A DNA stretch of 64,000 nucleotides from Faucicola sp041855445. Its GTDB lineage: Bacteria > Pseudomonadota > Gammaproteobacteria > Pseudomonadales > Moraxellaceae. Positions 54,468-62,684 of the stretch are shown piece by piece (positions within the stretch are counted from its first letter, which is position 1; each line of letters starts with the position of its first letter). The position numbers were made by a program, and so were the translations under genes. The stretch lies in assembly GCA_041855445.1 (NCBI GenBank), contig JBHAEG010000022.1:1-64000 (forward strand), written 5' to 3'. The notes beneath the pieces are model-generated. The model was not told the DNA's origin and did no database searches. It worked only from the letters and a program-made list of their open reading frames with translations.

Positions 54468-55070
54468 ATGAGTCAAGAAACATCAGAATTATTGCAATCT
54501 ATGCCGTTAAGTGATGCCTTAAAACAATATTCCCGTAAGACCCACGATAGTGTTGATAACTTAGTGATGTCAATGCAACCTTTTGCTTCTGTAGAAAATT
54601 ATGCAAAATTTTTACAAGCTCAACATGAATTTCATGAAACAGTTCGCCCATTGTATGCTGATGCAGAACTTAACGAAAAAATCGCAGGATTACAAGATTT
54701 GACTCGGGCTGAACGTGTATTAAGCGATATGAATGATTTAAATGTTACCCCTGCTAACATTGAACTTGCCCGCCCAACGCCTGAAGGATTAAAGCGAATT
54801 GGTTGGTTGTATTGTGTAGAAGGTTCTAATGTAGGTGCGGCGATTTTATATAAAGAAGCGGGTAAAATTGCTTTGACTGATGAACATGGAGCGTCACATT
54901 TAGCGCCTCACCCTGATGGACGTATGCCTCACTGGCGTAATTTTAAAGCATTGTTGGATAATTTGGATTTAACGATTGAGCAAAAGCAACAGGTATTACT
55001 TGGTTCTGATGAGGCGTTTGCGTATTTTAAACAGCTAATTAGTGTCATGTATTATGATGTACCATTTTAA
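54468..55070 (+). CDS. hemO: Heme oxygenase, HemO/PigA type
   Basis: A 200-residue heme oxygenase. The proximal His is probably His26 (SRKTHDSVDNLV), and the distal-helix block is GWLYCVEGSNVGAAIL (about 112-127). It splits heme to biliverdin, CO and iron, for iron supply. Two Fur-box-like sites upstream agree with iron repression. AGGA with spacing nine precedes the ATG. The 3' UTR contains a 57-base hairpin whose 3' arm is an exact 16-base complement of the ribosome binding site and start codon of this same gene, so the message may control its own translation. No biliverdin reductase or heme receptor is adjacent. Confidence 0.9.
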   Translation: MSQETSELLQSMPLSDALKQYSRKTHDSVDNLVMSMQPFASVENYAKFLQAQHEFHETVRPLYADAELNEKIAGLQDLTRAERVLSDMNDLNVTPANIELARPTPEGLKRIGWLYCVEGSNVGAAILYKEAGKIALTDEHGASHLAPHPDGRMPHWRNFKALLDNLDLTIEQKQQVLLGSDEAFAYFKQLISVMYYDVPF

Positions 55071-55103
55071 TAAAGTTTATTTAAATAAATTTATTTAATT
55101 TTT

Positions 55104-55160
55104 AGGAAAATCGATAGTCATGATATCTAAAAATTTTAGATAAATCATGGCGATTTTCCT
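55104..55160. other. Composite hairpin in the hemO/mnmA intergenic region, with copies of the hemO start site
   Basis: Three nested perfect stems: 55104-55113 with 55151-55160 (10 bp), 55119-55124 with 55144-55149 (6 bp) and 55125-55132 with 55134-55141 (8 bp). No U-tract follows on either strand. Positions 55145-55160 are the exact reverse complement of 54456-54471, the hemO ribosome site and start. The 5' arm is an imperfect direct copy of the same segment. Being palindromic, it lies in the 3' ends of both convergent messages. Confidence 0.7.
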
Positions 55161-55179
55161 AGATGATTTTAATATAAAG

Positions 55180-56358
55180 TTAATAGCTGGTATCAATCAC
55201 ACCACCACCTAAACAAATATCATCAAGATAAAAAACAACAGATTGTCCAGCAGTTACCGCTCGTTGTGGTTCGTCAAAGATGACTTTTACGCTAAGACCT
55301 TGTTGATTATCCGTTGCAAAAACACGACATATTTGGTCAGGTTGGCGATAACGAGTTTTTGCGGTGCAACGCAATCCTTGTTCATGAAAAATTTGTTCAG
55401 GGGCGATGCCAGCGACCCAATCAACTTGATAAGCCGTTAAAGTTTGGCTTTGTAGCATTGGGTGGTCATGTCCTTGCCCAACAATTAAACGATTGTTTTT
55501 TAAGTCCTTTTTAAGGACAAACCAAGGTTCTTCAGGACGATTTTTTACCCCTCCGATGCCAATACCGCCTCGTTGTCCTAAGGTATAGTACATTAAGCCA
55601 TCATGTTTTCCGATTTTTTCTCCATCGTCAGTGTAGATGTCACCCCATTGGGCGGGTAAGTATTGTTGTAAAAAATCTTTAAATCGGCGTTCACCAATAA
55701 AGCAAATACCTGTAGAGTCTTTTTTCTTGGCAGTGATAAGGTCAAATTGTTCGGCAATTTTTCGGACTTCTGGTTTTTCAAGCTCGCCAACAGGAAATAA
55801 GGTTTTAGCGATTTTTTCTCCTGAAACAGCGTGTAAAAAATAAGTTTGGTCTTTGTTGCCGTCCAGTCCTCGTAATAATTGAGCAACTTGTTGATTATTA
55901 TTATTTTTATAATTGATGCTACGTCTGGCGTAGTGACCTGTGGCAATAAAATCTGCTCCTAGTGTCAGTGCATAATCTAAAAATGCTTTAAACTTGATTT
56001 CTTTGTTACATAAAATATCTGGGTTAGGTGTGTGTCCTGCTCGATATTCTGCTAAAAAATGTTCAAAAACGCTATCCCAATATTCCATGGCGAAATTAAC
56101 CGTATGTAACTTTATGCCAATTTTATCGCAAACTGCTTGGGCATCTGCTAAATCTTCAATGGCGGTACAATATTCTGTGCCGTCATCTTCTTCCCAATTT
56201 TTCATGAATAAGCCTTCGACCAAAAAGCCTGCTTGTTTTAATAATAAAGCAGACACGGAAGAATCGACACCTCCTGACATACCGACAATCACACGGGTTT
56301 GTTGTGGTATGATAGAGGCGGGCAGGTTATTTAATTGTAAACTTGGTAAGTTTGTCAT
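55180..56358 (-). CDS. mnmA: tRNA-specific 2-thiouridylase MnmA
   Basis: A 392-residue MnmA. The PP-loop is SGGVDSS (residues 28-34). The catalytic cysteines are Cys117 (NPDILCNKEIKF) and Cys219 (STGICFIGER). It makes 2-thiouridine at U34 of Lys, Glu and Gln tRNAs, using sulfur relayed to it. About 20 extra residues precede the usual start, and MSGGVDSS would place an internal start too late, so the upstream ATG is kept. It is convergent with hemO. Confidence 0.95.
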   Translation of the reverse strand: MTNLPSLQLNNLPASIIPQQTRVIVGMSGGVDSSVSALLLKQAGFLVEGLFMKNWEEDDGTEYCTAIEDLADAQAVCDKIGIKLHTVNFAMEYWDSVFEHFLAEYRAGHTPNPDILCNKEIKFKAFLDYALTLGADFIATGHYARRSINYKNNNNQQVAQLLRGLDGNKDQTYFLHAVSGEKIAKTLFPVGELEKPEVRKIAEQFDLITAKKKDSTGICFIGERRFKDFLQQYLPAQWGDIYTDDGEKIGKHDGLMYYTLGQRGGIGIGGVKNRPEEPWFVLKKDLKNNRLIVGQGHDHPMLQSQTLTAYQVDWVAGIAPEQIFHEQGLRCTAKTRYRQPDQICRVFATDNQQGLSVKVIFDEPQRAVTAGQSVVFYLDDICLGGGVIDTSY

Positions 56359-56515
56359 ATCAGTATTTCAAATTATAGGTAAAAAACTGCAATTATAACA
56401 TGATATATCATTGTTACATATTAACAAATGGTTAAATTTATTTTACTAATCCAATAAACAATCTATAGAAAAACTTGTTACCATATTCTTAAATAAAATT
56501 GATTTAAGGTAATGT

Positions 56516-57634
56516 ATGCGTTGGTTATTTGTGTTAGTCACTGTAATTTTATTACAGGTGTTGAGTTATGGAGCAGGGCGGGGGTTACAGTGGTGGGCGG
56601 AATATTGGCTTAATCCTAAACAGGCTCGAGTTGTGTTTTGGATAATGATGTTGATTAGTAATAGTCTACTGGTTGTTGGATTGGCTCGTTTTTCTAGCAT
56701 GGGATTGCGATTTTTGATGACATGGCTGGTGTTGTTATGGTTTATTATCATGGCAATGGTTGTTGCATGGTCAGCCAATCAGTTTTTAGGGCGATGGTGG
56801 CAAGACACTTATCAGTCAGACTGGTTTAATCAATTGGGCGTACGCTTACTGATGATGGGGGCGTTTGTTGGTATGATAGCGATGGGGTTATATAATGCCT
56901 ATACGCCAGTTGTACGACATTTGACGGTAACAGTTAATCAGCCATTAACCAGTCCAATGAAAATAGCCATGGTTTCCGATTTACATTTGGGCAGTTTATT
57001 TGGTAATCGTGAATTAGATTTATTAACCAATGTTGTCAAGCAAGAAAAGGCTCAATTATTATTAATTCCAGGTGATGTTATGGATGATAATACTGAACAA
57101 TATGACAAAAAAGGTATGCAACCTCATTTACAAAATTTGGTTAAAGCCTTACCTTTAGGGGTGTATGCAACATTGGGTAATCATGATTTGTTTGGGCATG
57201 ATGTAGAAATTCGTAAGGCATTACAACAAGCAGGGGTTCATGTTTTAATTGATGAAAAAGCTTTAGTGAATAATCAATTGTGGTTGGTTGGGCGATTAGA
57301 TGATTTGGTAGAAACTCGAAAACCTACTGCCGAAATTTTACCAACGCATATTGATAAACCTGTGATTTTACTTGACCATCGTCCTAGTGATATTGATAAG
57401 AATGTTAAATTGCCTATTGATTTACAAGTGTCAGGACACACTCATAATGGACAGATTTTCCCTGCTAATTTTATTGTAAAACTTTTAAATACGGTTGGTT
57501 ATGGACATCAACGCATTAATCAAACCGATGTACTGGTGAGTTCAGGTTATGGCTTTTGGGGTATTCCATTTCGCCTAGGCTCACAGTCTGAAATATGGAT
57601 AATAGATTTAATGCCAGCGTCAGTAAAACCATAA
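56516..57634 (+). CDS. Membrane metallophosphoesterase (YkuE-like)
   Basis: A 372-residue protein with four membrane segments in the first 140 residues and a calcineurin-type phosphatase domain after. Metal ligands: VSDLHLG (about 157), GDVMDD, GNHDLFGHD and SGHTHNGQ. Relatives act on nucleotide-linked or lipid-linked phosphates such as UDP-diacylglucosamine; the substrate here is unknown. AAGG stands eight bases before the ATG. The 157-base region between it and mnmA has a 12-base palindrome at 56400-56411 and no gene. Confidence 0.85.
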   Translation: MRWLFVLVTVILLQVLSYGAGRGLQWWAEYWLNPKQARVVFWIMMLISNSLLVVGLARFSSMGLRFLMTWLVLLWFIIMAMVVAWSANQFLGRWWQDTYQSDWFNQLGVRLLMMGAFVGMIAMGLYNAYTPVVRHLTVTVNQPLTSPMKIAMVSDLHLGSLFGNRELDLLTNVVKQEKAQLLLIPGDVMDDNTEQYDKKGMQPHLQNLVKALPLGVYATLGNHDLFGHDVEIRKALQQAGVHVLIDEKALVNNQLWLVGRLDDLVETRKPTAEILPTHIDKPVILLDHRPSDIDKNVKLPIDLQVSGHTHNGQIFPANFIVKLLNTVGYGHQRINQTDVLVSSGYGFWGIPFRLGSQSEIWIIDLMPASVKP

Positions 57635-57675
57635 TATTCCGTTATTGCATATATATAACCCATAATTCCATTATT
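57634..57675 (+). promoter_or_regulatory. Direct repeats upstream of the sulfate operon
   Basis: Two near-identical 12-base elements with the core TTCCnTTATT (57634-57645 and 57664-57675) start 30 bases apart, 65-105 bases before sbp. Their phase is about three helical turns. They could bind a regulator such as CysB, but this is inference. Confidence 0.35.
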
Positions 57676-57739
57676 TTATTCATAAGCAGAATGTTAAGAT
57701 ACTCGCAAAAATACAGACAGTTATCTTTTGGAGTATCCT

Positions 57740-58819
57740 ATGGCACACAGTTCTACACAAATCATTTCACAAAAAACCGTTGCGATTTTATCAACAGTAA
57801 TGTTAGCTGTTGGGCTGTCTGCTTGCTCAAAATCTCCAGAAACCCAAGCAAGTAATAGCACAGAAAAAACGTCACCAGTTTCCGTTAAATTATTAAATGT
57901 ATCTTACGATGTTGCTCGGGACGTTTATAAAGAATATAACCCTTTGTTTGTTAAAGATTATCAGGCAAAAAATCCACAAAGTAATATAGAAATTCAACAG
58001 TCACATGGTGGCTCAAGTAAACAAGCGTTATCTGTCGCCAATGGTTTACAGGCAGACGTTATCACTATGAACCAAGTACCTGATATTGAATTATTGGTAA
58101 AAAAAGGTCTGGTTGCAAAAGATTGGCAACAACAATTTCCGAATAATGCCGTACCGTATACCAGTACGATTGTATTTATCGTGAGAAAGGACAACCCAAA
58201 ACAAATCAAAGACTGGTCGGATTTAACTAAATCTGGTGTAGAAATTATTTTAGCAAATCCAAAAACTTCTGGAACAGGTCGGTATTCGTTTTTGGGAGCA
58301 TATGGATATGGATTACATACATTTCAAAATGATGTAAATAAAACTAAAGATTTTGTTAAACAAATATTAGCCAATGTGCCAGTTTATGAAAATGGTGGAC
58401 GGTCGGCAACCACTACGTTTTTACAACGTCAAATCGGTGATGTTTTGATAACTGCGGAAAATGAAGCACATATTGCCGTTAAAGAATTTGGTCAAGGGCA
58501 AGTGGAAGTTGTTTATCCAAGTTATAGCGTGTCTGCTGAAAATCCTGTGGCATTAATTCAAAGTGTGACAGAGAAAAAAGCTACGACAGAGGTTGCTAAA
58601 GCATATTTAAATTATTTATGGAGTGACGAAGCTCAACAATTATTTGCAAACTTGCACTTGCGACCTTCCAATCCTGATATTTTAGCGAAAAATTCAGATA
58701 AATTACCAGCTATTCAAACATTTAGACCAGAAGATGTGTTTGGTAATTGGGATACTATTATGAATGATTACTTCAAAGATGGTGGTATTTTTGATGAATT
58801 AGCAGTAAATACCAAGTAA
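57740..58819 (+). CDS. sbp: Sulfate/thiosulfate-binding lipoprotein
   Basis: Start at ATG 57740 with GGAG six bases upstream; an in-frame TTG overlaps that GGAG. The 359-residue protein has a lipobox VGLSAC, so it is a lipoprotein rather than a free periplasmic protein. Family blocks: LLNVSYDVARDVYKEYN, then HGGSSKQAL, and LANPKTSGTGRYSFLGAYG. It delivers sulfate to CysTWA, encoded directly downstream. Confidence 0.92.
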   Translation: MAHSSTQIISQKTVAILSTVMLAVGLSACSKSPETQASNSTEKTSPVSVKLLNVSYDVARDVYKEYNPLFVKDYQAKNPQSNIEIQQSHGGSSKQALSVANGLQADVITMNQVPDIELLVKKGLVAKDWQQQFPNNAVPYTSTIVFIVRKDNPKQIKDWSDLTKSGVEIILANPKTSGTGRYSFLGAYGYGLHTFQNDVNKTKDFVKQILANVPVYENGGRSATTTFLQRQIGDVLITAENEAHIAVKEFGQGQVEVVYPSYSVSAENPVALIQSVTEKKATTEVAKAYLNYLWSDEAQQLFANLHLRPSNPDILAKNSDKLPAIQTFRPEDVFGNWDTIMNDYFKDGGIFDELAVNTK

Positions 58820-58841
58820 GGCGTATTAAAAAGGTGCAGTT

Positions 58842-59708
58842 ATGACCAACGTCAAGACAAACAAGTCAAGCTATCGCAATAAAAAACGTCATGTTTTACC
58901 ATTTTTTCATCTTAGTCTTGGTATTAGCGTGCTGGCGTTGTCATTATTGGTATTATTGCCATTTGCGATGATGGCAGTGACGGCAACTCAAATGGGGTTT
59001 TCAGGGTTTTTGGCGACCATCACCGAGCCAAGAGTACAGTTTGCGATTTTATTGACCTTAAAAATGGCATTGTTAGCAACATTGACTAATTTATTTTTTG
59101 GCACATTAGTAGCGTGGGTGTTGGTACGTTATGAGTTTTTTGGTAAATCGTTATTAAATGCGTTAGTAGATTTGCCTTTTGCGTTGCCAACTGCGGTGAT
59201 GGGTATTTCATTGGCGACTTTATATGCCCCAAATGGTTTAATTGGGCAGTTTTTTAGTAAATTTGGTATAAAGATAGCGTTTACGCCCATTGGTATTTGG
59301 TTGGCATTGGTTGTGGTTAGTTTGCCTTTTATCATTCGTGCGGTTCAGCCTGTGTTAGCAGAGCTTTCACCAGAGTATGAAGAGGCTTCGGCGGTGCTTG
59401 GTGCAGGGCGGTTAGTCACGTTTTTTCGTGTTGTGCTATCCGAATTATTTCCAGCATTATTAATGGGGGCAGGCATGATGTTTGCTAGGGCGACGGGTGA
59501 ATATGGTTCAGTGATTTTTATTGCAGGTAATTTGCCAATGAAATCAGAGATTTTGCCATTAATTATTATTAGTAAACTTGACCATTTTGATATTCAGGGG
59601 GCTTCTGCGGTGGCGTTGTTTATGTTAATGATTTCATTTGTTATTTTATTTTCGATTAATGCGTTACAGTGGTTGATGACACGGCGAGTCGGTGGGGTGC
59701 ATTCATGA
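58842..59708 (+). CDS. cysT: Sulfate ABC transporter permease CysT (CysU)
   Basis: A 288-residue permease with six membrane segments and the EAA loop EASAVLGAGRLVTFFRVVLSELFPAL. It forms the membrane channel with CysW. AAAAGG precedes the ATG, and its stop overlaps the cysW start (ATGA). Confidence 0.94.
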   Translation: MTNVKTNKSSYRNKKRHVLPFFHLSLGISVLALSLLVLLPFAMMAVTATQMGFSGFLATITEPRVQFAILLTLKMALLATLTNLFFGTLVAWVLVRYEFFGKSLLNALVDLPFALPTAVMGISLATLYAPNGLIGQFFSKFGIKIAFTPIGIWLALVVVSLPFIIRAVQPVLAELSPEYEEASAVLGAGRLVTFFRVVLSELFPALLMGAGMMFARATGEYGSVIFIAGNLPMKSEILPLIIISKLDHFDIQGASAVALFMLMISFVILFSINALQWLMTRRVGGVHS

Positions 59709-60568
59709 TAAGTAGCGGAAATCAATATTTATATCAACAGCATACAGCCACACGAGAGCCAACTTGGCTACGTTATTTATTGATTAGTGTTGCAGTATTG
59801 TTTATGGGCGTGATGTTAGTCGTACCCTTAGTTGCTGTGTTTTATGAGGCATTTAAAGAAGGTTTTAATTTATATATCAAAGCGTTATCTGAACCTGAGG
59901 CATTATCTGCAATTAAATTAACATTGATTACAGCGTTGATTGTTGTACCAATTAATACTGTGATTGGGGTAGCGATGGCATGGTTACTAACACGTTTTGA
60001 CTTTAGAGGTAAGCAGTTTTTAACAACTTTACTGGATTTACCATTTTCAGTGTCACCTGTGGTCGCAGGATTAATGTTTGTGCTGTTATTTGGGGCAAAT
60101 TCAGTCATTGGTGGTTGGCTGGAGGCACATGGTATTCAGGTAATTTTTGCAACAACGGGTATTGTTTTGGCGACTTTATTTGTGACATTTCCGTTTGTGG
60201 CTCGTGAAGTTATTCCATTGATGCAGTCACAGGGTAGCAGTGAAGAACAGGCAGGTTTGACATTGGGGGCATCTGGCTGGCAAGTGTTTTGGCGAGTGAC
60301 GCTACCAAATATTAAATGGGCGTTGTTATATGGAATTATTTTGACCAATGCTCGGGCGATGGGTGAGTTTGGGGCAGTTAGTGTGGTTTCTGGACATATT
60401 CGAGGGGAAACCAATACCATGCCATTATTAGTAGAAATTGCTTATAACGAATATAACTTTATATCGGCATTTGCTTTATCCAGCTTGTTAGCATTATTAG
60501 CATTAGTTACATTGATTATTCAGCAGTTTTTAACTCAAAGACAGCAAAAAAAATTGCAAGTTGAATAA
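59705..60568 (+). CDS. cysW: Sulfate ABC transporter permease CysW
   Basis: Start set at ATG 59705, overlapping the cysT stop; a TTG 12 codons upstream lies inside cysT. The 287-residue permease has six membrane segments and the EAA loop EEQAGLTLGASGWQVFWRVTLPN. Stop codon overlap indicates coupled translation with cysT. Confidence 0.94.
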   Translation: MISSGNQYLYQQHTATREPTWLRYLLISVAVLFMGVMLVVPLVAVFYEAFKEGFNLYIKALSEPEALSAIKLTLITALIVVPINTVIGVAMAWLLTRFDFRGKQFLTTLLDLPFSVSPVVAGLMFVLLFGANSVIGGWLEAHGIQVIFATTGIVLATLFVTFPFVAREVIPLMQSQGSSEEQAGLTLGASGWQVFWRVTLPNIKWALLYGIILTNARAMGEFGAVSVVSGHIRGETNTMPLLVEIAYNEYNFISAFALSSLLALLALVTLIIQQFLTQRQQKKLQVE

Positions 60569-60591
60569 ATTTTATAGGAATTGAAACGATT

Positions 60592-61320
60592 ATGAGTATT
60601 GAGATTCGTCAAGTTGAAAAAAGCTTTGGTCAGTTTACTGCTTTAAAACCCATTAATTTAACTGTACCAACGGGTAAACTGACTTCTTTATTAGGACCTT
60701 CAGGGTGTGGAAAAACAACGTTACTAAGAATTATCGCAGGTCTGGAATTTGCCGATAAAGGTAGAATTTTATTTGATGGTACTGATGTGACTGATATACC
60801 AGTACAAAAACGCCATATTGGATTTATGTTTCAACATTATGCGTTATTTCGTCATATGAATGTTTTTGATAATGTAGCGTTTGGTTTGACTGTCATGGCA
60901 AAAAAATATCGTCCAAGCAAAGCAGACATCACAAAAAAAGTCAATAATTTATTAGAATTGGTGCAACTTGGTCACACTGCTAAAAAGTACCCACATCAGC
61001 TATCAGGCGGACAACGTCAGCGTATCGCCTTAGCTAGAGCATTGGCAGTTGAGCCAAAACTATTGCTACTTGATGAGCCATTTGGGGCATTAGATGCAAA
61101 AGTACGAAAAGAACTGCGTCAATGGCTAAAATCTATTCATCATGAATTAGGCGTTACCAGCATTTTAGTCACCCATGACCAAGAAGAAGCCATCGAATTG
61201 TCTGATGAAATTGTCGTGATGAACCATGGGCATATTGAACAAGTCGGTGATTATCATCAACTTATTAATCAACCAGCCAATAACTTTGTGCGAGATTTTT
61301 TGGGCGAGGCAGTGGCATAA
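60592..61320 (+). CDS. cysA: Sulfate ABC transporter ATPase CysA, short form
   Basis: A 242-residue ATPase with Walker A GPSGCGKTT (35-43), LSGGQRQR signature (about 138) and LLLDEP (about 158), plus the H-loop THDQEEA. It ends FVRDFLGEAVA and stops, whereas CysA of enteric bacteria runs to about 350-365 residues with a C-terminal TOBE-type regulatory domain. Here that domain is absent. The stop is followed directly by a terminator hairpin, so no decayed remainder is visible. The nucleotide-binding domain itself is complete and should work. Confidence 0.9.
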   Translation: MSIEIRQVEKSFGQFTALKPINLTVPTGKLTSLLGPSGCGKTTLLRIIAGLEFADKGRILFDGTDVTDIPVQKRHIGFMFQHYALFRHMNVFDNVAFGLTVMAKKYRPSKADITKKVNNLLELVQLGHTAKKYPHQLSGGQRQRIALARALAVEPKLLLLDEPFGALDAKVRKELRQWLKSIHHELGVTSILVTHDQEEAIELSDEIVVMNHGHIEQVGDYHQLINQPANNFVRDFLGEAVA

Positions 61321-61328
61321 TGTTTCAC

Positions 61329-61358
61329 TTGGTGGATTGCATGATGCCAATCCACCAA
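61329..61358. terminator. Terminator after cysA
   Basis: An 11-bp perfect stem (61329-61339 with 61348-61358) follows the cysA stop by eight bases. The plus-strand tail is TTATTTAT, a broken T-run. Confidence 0.65.
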
Positions 61359-61410
61359 TTATTTATAGTAGTTAATCTATAGTAATTAATCTTAACAATG
61401 AATATCAAGT

Positions 61411-61767
61411 TTATTCACAACGGAAACTAATGGTATATTCATAATCATCATCACGAGCAATTTTAGGCGTGGCTTTCCCCAAAATACCACCAATCACCGT
61501 ACCAACTTGGTCAATCACTCGACCTGTACCCTCATCAATCACCCCGTTATATTTTGTAGTATCTTTAATGACAACTGGGTTATAACGACCGCATTGCTGT
61601 TTGGCGTTTTTTACAGCATTTTGTTGAGCAATAATTTTTGTTTTGCCAAGCCCTGTGGTTTCATAAACGTTATTTGGACGTTGAATAACTGGGGCAGTTG
61701 GTTTACTTTGGCAAGCGGATAAAGCGACTGCAGACATTAATAAAGGTAGTGCTAATTTTTTTATCAT
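61411..61767 (-). CDS. Small lipoprotein of unknown function
   Basis: A 118-residue protein with lipobox LSAC (Cys19). Mature part: Pro-rich start, a Lys/Gln-rich helix (GKTKIIAQQNAVKNAKQQC), a Gly/Val stretch like a short glycine zipper (VIDQVGTVIGGILGK) and a final strand with Cys117. Two mature Cys besides the lipid-bearing one could form a disulfide. I do not recognise the family. Confidence 0.75.
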   Translation of the reverse strand: MIKKLALPLLMSAVALSACQSKPTAPVIQRPNNVYETTGLGKTKIIAQQNAVKNAKQQCGRYNPVVIKDTTKYNGVIDEGTGRVIDQVGTVIGGILGKATPKIARDDDYEYTISFRCE

Positions 61768-61984
61768 GGTAGTACTCTCAATATACAGTTAATATAGAAT
61801 TTATGATAATAGTATGAATGAAAATCCTTGCTATAGTCTGCTAATATGTCATAATCTTGGCAAAAAGTTGTTACAAAATGTAAAATTATTACTTTTAGTG
61901 AAACAAAATAGCTATTTGTCATAAATTTAGGTAGCATAAGCAATTTATTTGTTATAGTTAATTGTAATAAAGGTAAATTAAAAG

Positions 61985-62653
61985 ATGATGAAAGCCCCGA
62001 AAAATAGCTTACTGATAGATGCACCCATGGGAAAACTAGAACTTGATGTATTATGGCAACAGGATAATCCAAATGCCAATGGTGTCGATAAAGTAGCGTT
62101 ATTATGCCACCCAAATCCATTGGCAGAAGGTACAATGATGAATAAAATCGTAACAACCATGTATCGGTTTGCTCGTGATAGTGGTATGCATGTTGTACGT
62201 TTTAATTATCGAGGTGTGGGTTTATCCACAGGTAGTTATGGTAATGTCGTTGGTGAAATTGATGATGCTATGACGGTATTAAAATGGATTGCTGAACAAA
62301 CTTCTGCCCGTCAGTTATGGTTAGGCGGTTTTTCCTTTGGTGGCTATGTGGTTGCTCGTCTTGCTCAGCATATTTTACAGCAAGGAGCGTTTTTAGGATT
62401 AGATGATTTTGAGATTAAGCATTTAGCATTAATCGCTCCATCAATTGAAAAAAATTGTACACAAGATTTAGTTTTACCAACCGCTCAAACATTTATGATT
62501 TTTGGAGAGCAAGACGAATTGATAGCTCCTGCCAGTCTGCAAAAATTTGCTGAAGATTTTGCGATACGTTATGAAATAATTGCTGATACAGGGCATTTTT
62601 TTCATGGTAAACTAGGGGAGTTAAAAAAATTATTAGAAAAATTGAGTGTTTAG
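61985..62653 (+). CDS. Alpha/beta hydrolase (dienelactone hydrolase-like, YpfH/COG2945 type)
   Basis: A 222-residue alpha/beta hydrolase. The oxyanion region is CHPNPLAEGTMMNKIV, the nucleophile elbow is GFSFGG (Ser117), the acid is in FGEQDELIAP and the His is in DTGHFFHGK. COG2945 members are short cytosolic hydrolases with unknown substrates. AAAGG stands before tandem ATG codons. It is 31 bases ahead of zapE, so they may be one transcript. Confidence 0.83.
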   Translation: MMKAPKNSLLIDAPMGKLELDVLWQQDNPNANGVDKVALLCHPNPLAEGTMMNKIVTTMYRFARDSGMHVVRFNYRGVGLSTGSYGNVVGEIDDAMTVLKWIAEQTSARQLWLGGFSFGGYVVARLAQHILQQGAFLGLDDFEIKHLALIAPSIEKNCTQDLVLPTAQTFMIFGEQDELIAPASLQKFAEDFAIRYEIIADTGHFFHGKLGELKKLLEKLSV

Positions 62654-62684
62654 CTGACAAGTCAAACAAATAAAAAGGAAGTTT

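Noticed and set aside
55095..55148. 17-codon minus-strand ORF in the hemO/mnmA gap with the hemO-like AGGA and spacing
   Set aside because: It lies wholly in the palindrome and exists because the hemO start site is copied there. No promoter of its own was seen.
62222..62230. A perfect DnaA-box TTATCCACA
   Set aside because: It is a single copy inside the alpha/beta hydrolase coding sequence, with no AT-rich unwinding region, box cluster or dnaA nearby.
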